From Bacteroidota bacterium (GTDB lineage Bacteria; Bacteroidota; Bacteroidia; Chitinophagales; Saprospiraceae), in assembly GCA_003045895.1 (NCBI GenBank), contig PZPC01000009.1:1-64000 (forward strand): 64,000 nucleotides of DNA, written 5' to 3'. Below, one piece after another: positions 25,287 through 34,284 of the stretch; within the stretch, counting starts at the first letter, position 1; each line of letters opens with the position of its first letter. Made by a program: the position numbers and the translations under genes. Under the pieces are notes generated by a model. That model did not search any database, was not told the origin of the DNA, and saw only the letters and a list, made by a program, of their open reading frames with translations.

Positions 25287-25733
25287 TTACTCCGCTACTA
25301 CATCAAATTGCACTTCTGGTTGCACGTCTTTGTGCAGGTTCAGAACCAGGGTGTAAGTACCGATTTCCTTCACGCTCTCGGGCAACTGAATTTTGCGGCG
25401 TTCGATTTCCAGATTGAATTGCTCTTTCAGAGCGTTGGCAATCTGAATGTTGGTAACACTACCGAAAATTTTACCACTGGTACCGGCTTTTGCACCGATC
25501 CGCAGGGTTTGGCCGACCAATTTCTGGGCCATTTCCTGGTATTCACCTAAACGCTTGGCTTCCATTGCTCCTTCCCGGCGCTTCAGCTCGCCGAGGCGGG
25601 CTTTGTTGGCGCTATTGGCAATTAATGCCAAACGCTGAGGGATAAGATAGTTACGTCCGTAACCATCCTTAACGGTCACCAACTCGTGCTTATATCCGAC
25701 GTGGTCTACGTCTTGCAAAAGAATGATTTCCAT
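25287..25733 (-). CDS. rplI: 50S ribosomal protein L9
   Basis: A 148-aa protein. The N-terminal globular domain is unmistakable: EIILLQDVDHVGYKHELVTV, then KDGYGRNYLIPQRLA. The long connecting helix (LGELKRREGAMEAKRLGEYQ) and the C-terminal domain (GKIFGSVTNIQIANAL) follow. The length equals that of typical L9. It is the last gene of the S6-S18-L9 operon on the minus strand, 72 bp after rpsR, and a strong terminator follows. Confidence 0.98.
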   Translation of the reverse strand: MEIILLQDVDHVGYKHELVTVKDGYGRNYLIPQRLALIANSANKARLGELKRREGAMEAKRLGEYQEMAQKLVGQTLRIGAKAGTSGKIFGSVTNIQIANALKEQFNLEIERRKIQLPESVKEIGTYTLVLNLHKDVQPEVQFDVVAE

Positions 25734-25805
25734 GTCAATTCGTTTTTAAAATCACTTAAAAAATAGTACCCGTCTGTTCACAGCCGGGCAATTTACCGCC
25801 ACGAC

Positions 25806-26072
25806 CTACTTCAACAAGTCAGTTACGTAGGGCATGAGGGCCAAGTGACGAGCGCGCTTCACCGAACCAGCAACTTTGCGTTGGTACTTGAGTGAGTTGC
25901 CCGTAATGCGGCGTGGTAAAATTTTACCCTGCTCATTAACGAATGACAGCAGGAAATCGGCATCCTTGTAATCAATGTACTTGATGCCGTACTTTTTGAA
26001 GCGACAGTACTTCTTGCGAGTACCGCCAATCTTCGGATTGCTTAGAAACTTAATATCATCGCGATTAGCCAT
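25806..26072 (-). CDS. rpsR: 30S ribosomal protein S18
   Basis: An 88-aa basic protein of normal length. Diagnostic segments are KKYCRFKKYGIKYIDYKD, GKILPRRITGNSLKYQR and the end VKRARHLALMPYVTD. It binds 16S rRNA together with S6 in the platform of the small subunit. The position between rpsF (37-bp gap) and rplI is conserved across bacteria and supports the assignment. Confidence 0.98.
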   Translation of the reverse strand: MANRDDIKFLSNPKIGGTRKKYCRFKKYGIKYIDYKDADFLLSFVNEQGKILPRRITGNSLKYQRKVAGSVKRARHLALMPYVTDLLK

Positions 26073-26109
26073 GGCTTAAGATCATTTTTTTTGGATTAAC
26101 AATAGCGGT

Positions 26110-26634
26110 TTACTCTTCTTCTTGCTTGGCGGCAGCTGGTTCAGCGGGTTCCGCTGGTTTGGCTGCTGGAGCCGGAGCTGGTTTGGCCGGAGCCGGAGTC
26201 GTTTTGGCTGCCGGAGCAGATTCCCGACGTTCGGGCCGTTCGGGCCGTTCGGGCCGTCCACCCGTCTCTTTCTTCTCCTTGGCCTTCGGGCGTTTGGCTT
26301 TGCCAATCAAGCCGTTACGCTTGTCTTCGTTGTACTTGATGCCAAACTTGTCCAGTCTGAACGTGAGAAAACGCATGATGCGTTCGTCCCGGCGCAAGGC
26401 CAACTCGAGATCATCGGTGAACTCGCCATTCTCCGATTGGAATTCAATACAGTAGTAAACCCCGCTATTGCGTTTGTTGATCGGGTAAGCTAGTGTGCGG
26501 AGGCCCATCTCATCGATGTGCACTATATTCGCACCAGCACCTTTCAACATGTCGCTATATGCCTGAGCCGTCGTTTTGATCTCTTCCCCCGACAGCACTG
26601 GGTCTACGATGAATGTTACTTCGTAATTTCGCAT
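26110..26634 (-). CDS. rpsF: 30S ribosomal protein S6 with long Ala/Pro/Glu tail
   Basis: A 174-aa protein starting at ATG 26632-26634 (MRNYEVTF), the family's canonical beginning; a further ATG upstream adds only MSDL. Residues 1-105 are S6: RNYEVTFIVDPVLSGEE, LAYPINKRNSGVYYCIEF and DERIMRFLTFRLDKFG. The remaining 65-70 residues are low complexity, first with GRPERPERPERRES and then PAPAKPAPAPAAKPAEPAEP, ending in acidic Gln/Glu. Extended S6 tails are known in Bacteroidota, but this one is long. A good promoter lies upstream (26680-26711). Confidence 0.97.
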   Translation of the reverse strand: MRNYEVTFIVDPVLSGEEIKTTAQAYSDMLKGAGANIVHIDEMGLRTLAYPINKRNSGVYYCIEFQSENGEFTDDLELALRRDERIMRFLTFRLDKFGIKYNEDKRNGLIGKAKRPKAKEKKETGGRPERPERPERRESAPAAKTTPAPAKPAPAPAAKPAEPAEPAAAKQEEE

Positions 26635-26679
26635 TAGGTCAGACACTTAAGTGTTGAAAAAAATTTTAAAAAGCGGCTG

Positions 26680-26711
26680 CAAAGGTAGTATATTTATTTC
26701 AACTTACCCAA
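26680..26711 (-). promoter_or_regulatory. Promoter of rpsF-rpsR-rplI
   Basis: On the minus strand, TTG at 26711-26709 is followed after 21 bp by TACCTTTG (26687-26680), a full match to the Bacteroidota TTG-N(19-21)-TAnnTTTG promoter. It lies 46 bp upstream of the rpsF start. Confidence 0.65.
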
Positions 26712-26854
26712 CTATGCTTAAAGTAATCTGCTGATTCATCCGTCTTAGTGGCAAAAAAACGCTTTTGTCAACCTTATTTATGCCAGGATAAATTCGCTAA
26801 CCCCATTTTGTGCGTGGCATAATCCTTACCTTGCCAGTCTAATTCATTTCCAAT

Positions 26855-27856
26855 ATGATCAATAAGCAATATATCCTTCGCGAACGGCCCGTCGGCCTGC
26901 CTACCGCCGCCACCTGGAGCCTGGAAAGCGAACCCGTACCAGAAGTGGGCGAAGGGCAGTTCCTCGTACGCCAACATTACATCTCGCTGGACCCCGCCAT
27001 GCGCGGCTGGATGAACGATGCCCGTTCCTACATTCCACCCGTACAACTGGGCGAAGTCATGCGGGCCGGTTCCATCGGTGAAGTGATCGTATCCAAACAC
27101 CCCAAATTTCCGGTCGGCAGCTTCGCCAGTGGCTGGGGGGGCGTACAGCAGTACTGCCTCACCAACGGTGACAACTGGTACCTGGTCGACCCCAAGCTCG
27201 CACCCCTGCCCGCCTACATCGGTACCCTCGGGATGCCGGGCATGACGGCCTATTTCGGTATCCTGGAAGTAGGAAAGATCAAAGCAGGTGACGTCGTTGT
27301 GGTGTCCGGTGCCGCCGGCGCCGTGGGTAGCATTGTCGGCCAGATCGCCAAGATCAAAGGCTGCACCGTGGTGGGCATCGCCGGTGGTGCCGACAAGTGC
27401 CAGTACCTGCTCGATAAGCTGGGCTTCGATGCCGCCATCGACTACAAGACGGAAGACATCAACGCCGCCCTCAAACGCACTTGCCCCAAAGGGGTCGACG
27501 TCTATTTTGATAATGTCGGCGGAGAAATCCTGGATGCTGCCCTGGCCCGCCTGCGGATGCACGCCCGCGTGGTCATTTGTGGGGCCATCTCGCAGTACAA
27601 CAGCACGGAGGGTATCAAAGGGCCCAGCAATTACCTCTCCCTGCTCGTCAACCGCGCTACCATGCAGGGGATGGTGGTCATGGACTACGCCAAGGACTAC
27701 CGCCAGGCCGCTCAGGAAATGGGCAGCTGGATGGCCGAAGGGCGCCTCGTTTCCCGCGAAGATATCTACGAGGGAATCGAAAATTTCTACCCTACCTTCC
27801 TGCGCCTGTTCTCCGGCGAGAAGCTGGGTAAGCTGGTCTTGAAGGTGATCGAATAA
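26855..27856 (+). CDS. NADP-dependent medium-chain oxidoreductase (LTB4 dehydrogenase/CurA-like)
   Basis: A 333-aa zinc-independent MDR enzyme. The N-terminal catalytic domain starts INKQYILRERPVGLP and contains the family mark ISLDPAMRGWM. The cofactor domain has VVSGAAGAVGSIVGQIAK (AxxGxxG) and GVDVYFDNVGGEILDAAL. These motifs define the subfamily of alkenal/one reductases (leukotriene B4 12-hydroxydehydrogenase, CurA). The likely role is NADPH-dependent reduction of alpha,beta-unsaturated carbonyls. A TACCTTG-like element occurs before the start and a hairpin follows the stop. Confidence 0.9.
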   Translation: MINKQYILRERPVGLPTAATWSLESEPVPEVGEGQFLVRQHYISLDPAMRGWMNDARSYIPPVQLGEVMRAGSIGEVIVSKHPKFPVGSFASGWGGVQQYCLTNGDNWYLVDPKLAPLPAYIGTLGMPGMTAYFGILEVGKIKAGDVVVVSGAAGAVGSIVGQIAKIKGCTVVGIAGGADKCQYLLDKLGFDAAIDYKTEDINAALKRTCPKGVDVYFDNVGGEILDAALARLRMHARVVICGAISQYNSTEGIKGPSNYLSLLVNRATMQGMVVMDYAKDYRQAAQEMGSWMAEGRLVSREDIYEGIENFYPTFLRLFSGEKLGKLVLKVIE

Positions 27857-27864
27857 TGCTTGGC

Positions 27865-27898
27865 TACGGGCCATTCGCCAGCGAGCGGATGGCCCGTA
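27865..27898. terminator. Hairpin between convergent genes
   Basis: A 10-bp stem, TACGGGCCAT (27865-27874) with ATGGCCCGTA (27889-27898), ends exactly at the stop of the minus-strand gene. It probably serves both convergent transcripts. Confidence 0.6.
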
Positions 27899-29353
27899 CT
27901 AAAGTGCTCCGGCCGACTGCTCGTTGGCGGGTGTTTGGCTTTCCACAATTTTATTGATCATCCCATTAAAGATGAAGCCGTGAAAAGGTAAGACGGCGTA
28001 CCAGTAGAGCCGGCCCAGCAACCCGTGCGGCCGGAAGGTAGCCGTCTGGATGAGCTCGTCGTTTTCAATGCGGAATTCCAGCCAGGCTTCGCCGGGAAGT
28101 TTCATTTCGGCGAAAAGCAGTAGCCGACCCTCGGTTTTATTGGCGTACAAAACCCGCCAGAAGTCCAGGGCATCACCCGGGTTGAGGGAGGTTTTGCTCG
28201 TGCGCCCCCGCCGCAAACCTACGCCGCCGAACAACTTGTCCATCAGGCCCCTGATCTGCCAGAGGAAATTGCCGTAGTACCAACCATTTTCACCACCAAT
28301 CCGCCAGATCTTTTCGATGCTGCCCGTGCGGGAAATCAAGGGGCGGGTTCGCTGGTCCTTGAAGCAACCGTACGACGGCACGTGGATGAAGTCCGAAATA
28401 TTGAAGTCCTTGACCCCACTGATCTGCGAATCTTTCCAGCTGGAGACAATTTCGTTGCTTTCTATTTTGACAAAAGCCCGGCGGATAGATTCCTGGTAGC
28501 CTACCGGTTCGATGTCGAGGAGTTTGTTGATGCGGTTGTCACGGCAGATGACTTCAACTTTCATGCTGTCAACCAGGGCGGTAGCCAGGTTATAGGAAGT
28601 GGATGTAACAAAATAGAGCCAGTAAGAAGACAACCGCGGGGTCATGACCGGAACGGTAAAGATCTTCCGCACGAGGCCCCGGGCCTGGGCAAAACCCAGG
28701 ATCATCTCTTTGTAGGTAAGGATGTCCTGCCCCCCGATGTCGAAATTCTGATCGTACGTTTTTTCGTTTCCTAAAACGCCAGAAAGAAAGCGAATGACAT
28801 CGACGATGCCGATGGGTTGGCAACGGGTATTCAACCACCTGGGGGTGATCATGATCGGCAGTTTTTCCGTCAGGTCCCGAATAATTTCAAAAGAAGCACT
28901 GCCCGACCCAATGATGATGCCCGCCCGGAGCGTCGTCAGGTGGTAGCGACCTTCGCCCAGGATGTCTTCGACCCGCTTGCGGGACGCCAGGTGTTTGGAC
29001 AAGTCGTCTTCGTTGACGATGCCACTGAGGTAAATCACCTGCCGGACCTGGGTAGCAGAGAGGGCAGCGCTGAAATTTTCCGCACACTGCCGCTCCAGCG
29101 CTTCGTATTCTTTTGAGGTAGACATGGAGTGCACCAGGTAATAGGCCGCGTCAATATCCGGTGGGATGTTGGCTAAAGAGTCCGCATCAATTAGGTCGAC
29201 CTGAATAATCTCGATACTGGACAACAACGATTTTGGTGGATTAAAGCGGCTGGGGTCGCGTACACAGCACACCACCTGGTGGCCTTGCTGGATCAAAGCG
29301 GGTAGGAGTCTTTTTCCGATGTAGCCGGTCGCGCCGGTTAAGAGTATTTTCAT
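27899..29353 (-). CDS. NAD(P)-binding SDR with DUF2867 C-terminus
   Basis: A 484-aa two-domain protein. Residues 1 to about 300 are an extended/atypical SDR with MKILLTGATGYIGKRLLPAL, VVCCVRDPSRF, AAYYLVHSMS and VIYLSGIVNEDDLS. The C-terminal part (from about 330) is a DUF2867 domain with a RISRTGSIEKIWRIGGENGW-like segment, GDALDFWRVL and MKLPGEAWLEFRIE. Proteins with this fusion are often annotated as epimerase-like or complex I NDUFA9-related, without a proven substrate. It is the last gene of a same-strand series with the three glycan genes, 76 bp after the GT2 gene. Confidence 0.87.
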   Translation of the reverse strand: MKILLTGATGYIGKRLLPALIQQGHQVVCCVRDPSRFNPPKSLLSSIEIIQVDLIDADSLANIPPDIDAAYYLVHSMSTSKEYEALERQCAENFSAALSATQVRQVIYLSGIVNEDDLSKHLASRKRVEDILGEGRYHLTTLRAGIIIGSGSASFEIIRDLTEKLPIMITPRWLNTRCQPIGIVDVIRFLSGVLGNEKTYDQNFDIGGQDILTYKEMILGFAQARGLVRKIFTVPVMTPRLSSYWLYFVTSTSYNLATALVDSMKVEVICRDNRINKLLDIEPVGYQESIRRAFVKIESNEIVSSWKDSQISGVKDFNISDFIHVPSYGCFKDQRTRPLISRTGSIEKIWRIGGENGWYYGNFLWQIRGLMDKLFGGVGLRRGRTSKTSLNPGDALDFWRVLYANKTEGRLLLFAEMKLPGEAWLEFRIENDELIQTATFRPHGLLGRLYWYAVLPFHGFIFNGMINKIVESQTPANEQSAGAL

Positions 29354-29429
29354 AATTGCTACTAAGAGCCTGTTGGATTTGACGGTTTAATGGAACTTTG
29401 GTTCGCTGGCGAAATCCCCCAGCTGGACA

Positions 29430-30374
29430 TCACCCCTCCCCGCCGCGCAGCACATTGCGGACGGTGTAGGGGCGCTTGTTTTGCGACTCGTAGTAGGTGC
29501 GCATCTGGATATCGACGACAATGCCTATGGTGATCAGCTGAATGCCACCGAGCAAGGCGATGACGCCCAGGATGAGCAGCGGTTTGCCCCAAATATCCTG
29601 CCCCATGAGCTTTAGGCCCAGCAGGTAGAGGTTGATGAGGACTCCGACGAGCACCAGCAGGATACCGCTGTTGCCAAAAAGGTGCATGGGCCGCCCGAGG
29701 TAGCGCTTAAAGAAGAGCATGAGCAGCAGGTCGCTGACGACCTTGAAGGTGCGGCCCAGCCCGTATTTGCTCTGCCCAAACTGGCGGGCGTGGTGCTTGA
29801 CAGCGATTTGTTGGATGCGGGTCGTCTCGAGGCTCACGAGCACGGGAATAAAGCGGTGCAATTCGCCGTAGAGGCCCAGGTCTTTGGCAATGTCTGCGCG
29901 CAGCACCCTGAGAGCACAGCCGTAGTCGCGCAGGTGTACGCCCGAGGAGGTACGGATGATGTAGTTGGCGATCCAGCTGGGAATTTTGCGCAGGAAGACC
30001 CCATCCTGGCGGTTCACGCGCTCACCGGCTACCATGTCCAGGTTGTCGGCTTCGGCCATAGCCAGCATGTGGGGGATGTCCGTGGGGTCGTTTTGCAGGT
30101 CGCCATCCATAGTGGCAATGAAGGTGCCCCGGGCCACTTCAATACCCGCCATGAGCGCGGCGCTCTGGCCGTAGTTGCGGCGAAACTCCACCACGACCAG
30201 GCGTTCGTACATTTCCTCGCGCAGCACCGCCAGGGTCCGGTCGGAGGAGCCGTCGTCGACGTAGATCAATTCGTAGTCGATAGCCGGGAGGGCCGCCTTG
30301 ATGGCGGCAACCAGGGGGCGAACGTTCTCTTCTTCGTTGTAGACGGTGACAATCACGGAAAGCTTGGGCGACAT
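29430..30374 (-). CDS. Family 2 glycosyltransferase, polyprenyl-phosphate type
   Basis: A 314-aa membrane-anchored GT2 enzyme. The GT-A domain shows LSVIVTVYNEEENVRPLV, YELIYVDDGSSDRTL, RRNYGQSAALMAGI and IATMDGDLQNDPTDIP (DxD region), then HHARQFGQSKYGLGRTFKV. Two C-terminal membrane segments (GILLVLVGVLINLYLLGLKL and LLILGVIALLGGIQLITIGI) place it at the inner membrane, as in ArnC/DPM1-like enzymes that make undecaprenyl-phosphate-linked sugars. The adjacent ArnT-like GT39 would be the user of such a donor. Confidence 0.92.
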   Translation of the reverse strand: MSPKLSVIVTVYNEEENVRPLVAAIKAALPAIDYELIYVDDGSSDRTLAVLREEMYERLVVVEFRRNYGQSAALMAGIEVARGTFIATMDGDLQNDPTDIPHMLAMAEADNLDMVAGERVNRQDGVFLRKIPSWIANYIIRTSSGVHLRDYGCALRVLRADIAKDLGLYGELHRFIPVLVSLETTRIQQIAVKHHARQFGQSKYGLGRTFKVVSDLLLMLFFKRYLGRPMHLFGNSGILLVLVGVLINLYLLGLKLMGQDIWGKPLLILGVIALLGGIQLITIGIVVDIQMRTYYESQNKRPYTVRNVLRGGEG

Positions 30375-30390
30375 AAGCGGGTAGCTAAAT

Positions 30391-31674
30391 TTAGGAAGAG
30401 CTACTGCGGGGCTGTTCTTCCGGGCCGTTGAGTAAGCTCAAAAAGAGCAGGCTGAAGAACAGGTAGTGGGCAATTCCCACCGCGTTTTCCAGGGCATGCT
30501 CAATCATAATAATGGCAAAGATAGCCAGTTGGAAATTGAGAAAAAGCCAATGCCGGTAATTTTGTCGGTAAAAGATGGGAAACAGGAAGGCAAACACCGT
30601 CAGGAGCAATCCGAAAATACCCGTGGCGGCCCAGGTGAAGAGGAACTGGTTTTGCGGCATGAACACTTCCGGGTAGTTGGGGTATTCGGCGACGAAAAAA
30701 TGGCGCACGGCATCCCGGATATTGGCCGTACCTACGCCCCAGAGCCGGTGGTCGGTGGCAATGTGCCAGCCCGCGTGGAGAGACGCCAGGCGGCCGGAGT
30801 CGGAGTAGTGCGCGCCCTGTCCCTGCTGGTACATGAACATGTCGTAAAGGAAATACGTCACCTTGTTTTTGAAAGTAGGGATGGTCTGGTAGGCGATCAG
30901 GGGCAGACACACCAGCAGGCCCAACCCCAGGGCACCTGCCAGGAAGGCCCGTCGCTGCCAACCGTACTGTACGATGCCGCCCGCCAGGCAGATGTAGAGC
31001 ACCAGCAAGCCGCTCTTCACCGAGAGGAGGTGTAGGAAGACGAACAGAAAAAAGATCAGCCCCCCGATGAGCCAACGCTCGCCGCGGTAGCGGTAGTAGT
31101 AGCCTTCGGTGAGCAGGTAAATACCTCCCATAATGGTCCAGGCCACCAGCAAGCTGTAGCGAATATGGTTGCCGGGCGTAGGGATGTGGTGGCCCTTCTT
31201 GATGAGTTCGGTAAGCGGCTCGTAGTGGTTGATGTAGTTCAGGACAATGCCCGTGCTGACCAACGAGAAAAACAACAGCATGAAGTAGAGCAGCCGTTGC
31301 ACATCCGGCAACCGGAACCGGGGCAGCAGCAAAAAGGCCAGCGGCAGCACCACGAAGGGCACCTTGATGCGGAGGCGCTCCAGCAGGTACGTGGCGTCGC
31401 CCACCGGATAAAAACGCAGCAGCGCCACTAAAAAAAACAACAAAAATACCGCGAAGGAAGGGTGTTGGAAGATCGTTTTTACCTTCTGCCAGGGCTGCTC
31501 GTACCAACCCAGCTTTACCTGGCCGGTAATGATTTCCAGGCGAAAAACGCCGAGTACCGCCAGCGAAATCATCGACACCGATAACAAAAACAAGGAAAAT
31601 ACCAGGGAGCACACCAGAAGGTAGCAAAAGAACTGGACGAGTTGCCGGTGATGAATGGTGAGCGATTTAAGCAT
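30391..31674 (-). CDS. O-antigen ligase/polymerase family membrane protein
   Basis: A 427-aa polytopic protein with about ten to twelve hydrophobic segments. It carries the Wzy_C/WaaL features: a large periplasmic loop region with an Arg/His-rich segment near KGHHIPTPGNHIRYSLLVAW, and RLASLHAGWHIATDHRLWGV, where LxAGWxxxxxHxxxGVG is typical. QFLFTWAATGIFGLLLTV follows. Such proteins join or polymerise glycan chains on the outer face of the inner membrane. It lies 18 bp after the GT39 gene and 16 bp before the GT2 gene. Confidence 0.85.
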   Translation of the reverse strand: MLKSLTIHHRQLVQFFCYLLVCSLVFSLFLLSVSMISLAVLGVFRLEIITGQVKLGWYEQPWQKVKTIFQHPSFAVFLLFFLVALLRFYPVGDATYLLERLRIKVPFVVLPLAFLLLPRFRLPDVQRLLYFMLLFFSLVSTGIVLNYINHYEPLTELIKKGHHIPTPGNHIRYSLLVAWTIMGGIYLLTEGYYYRYRGERWLIGGLIFFLFVFLHLLSVKSGLLVLYICLAGGIVQYGWQRRAFLAGALGLGLLVCLPLIAYQTIPTFKNKVTYFLYDMFMYQQGQGAHYSDSGRLASLHAGWHIATDHRLWGVGTANIRDAVRHFFVAEYPNYPEVFMPQNQFLFTWAATGIFGLLLTVFAFLFPIFYRQNYRHWLFLNFQLAIFAIIMIEHALENAVGIAHYLFFSLLFLSLLNGPEEQPRSSSS

Positions 31675-31692
31675 GGATACTGGTTGACGTGG

Positions 31693-33369
31693 CTAAAAAC
31701 CAGCCGGTGGCTGGAGGGTGGCTTGCTCGATCGACAGCGAATCGTTGTCCAACAGGGGAGCCACGTAGATGTAGTCGCTGTAGGTGTGCCGCACCGGAAG
31801 CGAGTCGACTGCCGGGCCAAAAAGTCGCCGATCGTACTGGTCGGGGTGGTACAAGTACAACTGCCCCACCTGCAAACCGTTGGTCGTTCGGGGTAGCACG
31901 TGGCCCATGGCATTTTCTACGTAGAACGAGTTGGTGGGTTCCATGTGCCCATCCCGGAAGATGGTCAGTTGGCGGTCTTGCCAGCGGTGGCCGAAGTTGG
32001 TTGCCAGTTCGCGAAGTCGATTGCCGTTGGATTCCGCCGCCCGCGCCGGTGGCACCAGCAGGTCGAAGCCCAGCCGAAAGACCAGCAATACCGCCACCAC
32101 CAGAAACCACTGCTGAGCAGGATGCCGGTAATAGATATACCCTAAAATGAGCAGGCTCATTGTGATGCCGCCGCTTTTTAACCAAAGCCAGGGGATAGCC
32201 TGCACGTCGGGGTGAAAGAAACTGCCGGCACTAACGCCGATGGTCAGTACGATGAGCAAACCGAACAGCCCGCGCAGCACCAGCAGCAGCCGGTCGGTAC
32301 CCGCCTCATCGGGGAGCAACTGCACCAGTGCTGCTACCCCCAGGGGTACCAGCATGAGGATGTAGCGGGGGTGAAAATTGGGTGAAAGCCAGTAGACCAT
32401 GCTATTGACGGCAAGGATCAGCAGGCAGTATTGTACAAAGGGTTGGTCGCGCAAGCGTTGGCGGTAGGTTTTCTTCACCAGCAACAACGCTGGCAAGGTC
32501 CAGGGCAGAAAATGGTAAAATACCTCTCCGGGAAAGCTGACCAGGTGGCGCAGTGTTTCGCCGATGCCGTAGGCTGCCGCCGTGCGTTTGCCCGACTGCT
32601 CAAAGAGGGCTTGAAAAACGTGGTCGAGGCTGTTGTACTGGTGGTAGGCTGCGTAGTAAAGCGCCAGCAGCCCTACCGCCAGCAGCCCACTACCGATGTG
32701 GGCCACCGAGAAGAGGCGCTTCCACTGTCCCCTTGCCACGAGGTAAGTCACCAGGGTCAGGCCCTGAAAGACGAAGGCAGGTAGCCCCTTGAACATGAAA
32801 CCAACGACCATGAGCAGGTACGACCACAAGAAAAGCTGTCGCCACTGTCCGCGCTGCCCGAAGTGGTACACCACCAAGAACAGACCAAACATGGCCCAGG
32901 AAAAACTGATGTCGATCAGCCCCAGCAACGATTCCCAGAAAATGATACGCCCACAAGTGAGGAAGATGAGCGCACCCAGCAGGGCCCGTTCGGCGCTGAA
33001 ATGTTGGCGGAAGGTATAATAAATGGTTGCCGCGAAGCCCAGCAGCGCCAGCACCGACGGTACGCGCGCAGCCCACTCGCTGGCCCCACCATGCAGCCAG
33101 AACGATGCGGCCAGCACCCAGTTCCACAGCGGCGGTTTGTTGTAATAGAAAGCGCCGTGGATGGTCGGTACGATGTAGTTGCCGCTCCACAGCATCTCCA
33201 GCGCGACCACCGAGCGGTTGCCTTCATCGTCGATAAAAGGCTGCAGGCCCAGGTTCACGAAAAAAGCCAGGGGAAGGAGCAATAAAATGAGCCACAACAG
33301 CCAACGAGGTATCTGCACGTATCTTATTATTTTCGAGGTACCCGGTAAATTTCCTGCAAATAAAAGCAT
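31693..33369 (-). CDS. ArnT/GT39-like membrane glycosyltransferase
   Basis: A 558-aa protein with many membrane segments. The first extracytoplasmic loop bears the GT39/PMT catalytic signature: QPFIDDEGNRSVVALEM (Asp-Glu), then GAFYYNKPPLWNWV (KPP). Later parts, GRIIFWESLLGLIDISFSWA and YLVARGQWKRLFS, are as in ArnT-type enzymes, which move a sugar from undecaprenyl phosphate to lipid A or proteins. The start ATG 33367-33369 is the first in frame; a slightly later non-ATG start before IPRWLLWL is possible. It is first in the minus-strand run GT39, O-antigen ligase, GT2, SDR-DUF2867. Confidence 0.88.
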   Translation of the reverse strand: MLLFAGNLPGTSKIIRYVQIPRWLLWLILLLLPLAFFVNLGLQPFIDDEGNRSVVALEMLWSGNYIVPTIHGAFYYNKPPLWNWVLAASFWLHGGASEWAARVPSVLALLGFAATIYYTFRQHFSAERALLGALIFLTCGRIIFWESLLGLIDISFSWAMFGLFLVVYHFGQRGQWRQLFLWSYLLMVVGFMFKGLPAFVFQGLTLVTYLVARGQWKRLFSVAHIGSGLLAVGLLALYYAAYHQYNSLDHVFQALFEQSGKRTAAAYGIGETLRHLVSFPGEVFYHFLPWTLPALLLVKKTYRQRLRDQPFVQYCLLILAVNSMVYWLSPNFHPRYILMLVPLGVAALVQLLPDEAGTDRLLLVLRGLFGLLIVLTIGVSAGSFFHPDVQAIPWLWLKSGGITMSLLILGYIYYRHPAQQWFLVVAVLLVFRLGFDLLVPPARAAESNGNRLRELATNFGHRWQDRQLTIFRDGHMEPTNSFYVENAMGHVLPRTTNGLQVGQLYLYHPDQYDRRLFGPAVDSLPVRHTYSDYIYVAPLLDNDSLSIEQATLQPPAGF

Positions 33370-33492
33370 ATCTGCCGGTATTATGGGTCAAACTGCGGGA
33401 TTTGTCACGTAGTTTTGCGGACTGGCCAGTTTCGCTCCGCGGAAGCTGTCCGGTCCCGGGTCTGCGCCCGCCGAAACCATTAACCCACGTTT

Positions 33493-34269
33493 ATGATCTA
33501 CCTCCTGGCCCTGGTGGGGGCCTTTGTGGCTGGTGCCATCAACACCCTGGCGGGCAACGGCTCGGCCATCACGCTCACCATTCTTACCGAAGTGCTGGGG
33601 CTGCCGGGTACCGTAGCCAATGGCACCAACCGGGTGGGCATCGCCACCCAGAGCCTGGCCAGCAGTTGGGCCTTTTACCGCAACGGCCGCCTCGACGTGC
33701 GCCAGAGCGGCCGCTACATTGCCTTCATCACCATTGGGGCAGTGGTGGGTATCTACGTAGCCACCATCGTCAGCAACGAAGCTTTCCAGCAGGTCTTTCG
33801 CTTCCTGCTCGTGGTGATGCTGCTGGTAATCCTGGTGAAGCCCGAACGCTGGCTGCGCGCCACCACCGAGGCGCGGGAGTTGCCCCTGTGGCAGAGCCTG
33901 CCCATCTTTCTCAGTTTGGGCTTCTACGGCGGCTTCATCCAGATGGGCATGGGGGTCTTTTTCCTGGCAGCCATGGTACTGGTGGCGCATTACAACATCA
34001 TCGACAGCAATGCCGTCAAAGCCGTGGTGGTCGCCCTGTACACGATGGTGGCCGTCGGCGTCTTCGCCTGGCAGGGCCTCATCGACTGGAAAATTGGCGG
34101 CCTCATGGCCATTGGGCAAACCGCCGGTGGCTACCTCACCGCCCGCTTTGCCGCTACCGACCCGCGGGCCAGCAAGTGGGCCTACCGCATCCTGGTGGCC
34201 GTCGTCGTTTGGGCTATTCTGCGGATGTTTGGCGTCACGGGGTGGCTCTGGGGGCTGATGGGCGGGTAG
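33493..34269 (+). CDS. Sulfite exporter TauE/SafE family permease
   Basis: A 258-aa membrane protein with seven to eight helices. The TauE/SafE repeats are clear: FVAGAINTLAGNGSAITLTI, PGTVANGTNRVGIATQSLAS at the first half, and FYGGFIQMGMGVFFLAAMVL, SNAVKAVVVALYTMVAV and GQTAGGYLTARF in the second. The family exports sulfite, sulfonates or other small organic anions. No sulfur-metabolism genes flank it. It is convergent with the TPR lipoprotein gene, whose end is 15 bp away. Confidence 0.92.
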   Translation: MIYLLALVGAFVAGAINTLAGNGSAITLTILTEVLGLPGTVANGTNRVGIATQSLASSWAFYRNGRLDVRQSGRYIAFITIGAVVGIYVATIVSNEAFQQVFRFLLVVMLLVILVKPERWLRATTEARELPLWQSLPIFLSLGFYGGFIQMGMGVFFLAAMVLVAHYNIIDSNAVKAVVVALYTMVAVGVFAWQGLIDWKIGGLMAIGQTAGGYLTARFAATDPRASKWAYRILVAVVVWAILRMFGVTGWLWGLMGG

Positions 34270-34284
34270 CTGTTTTGCCTTATT

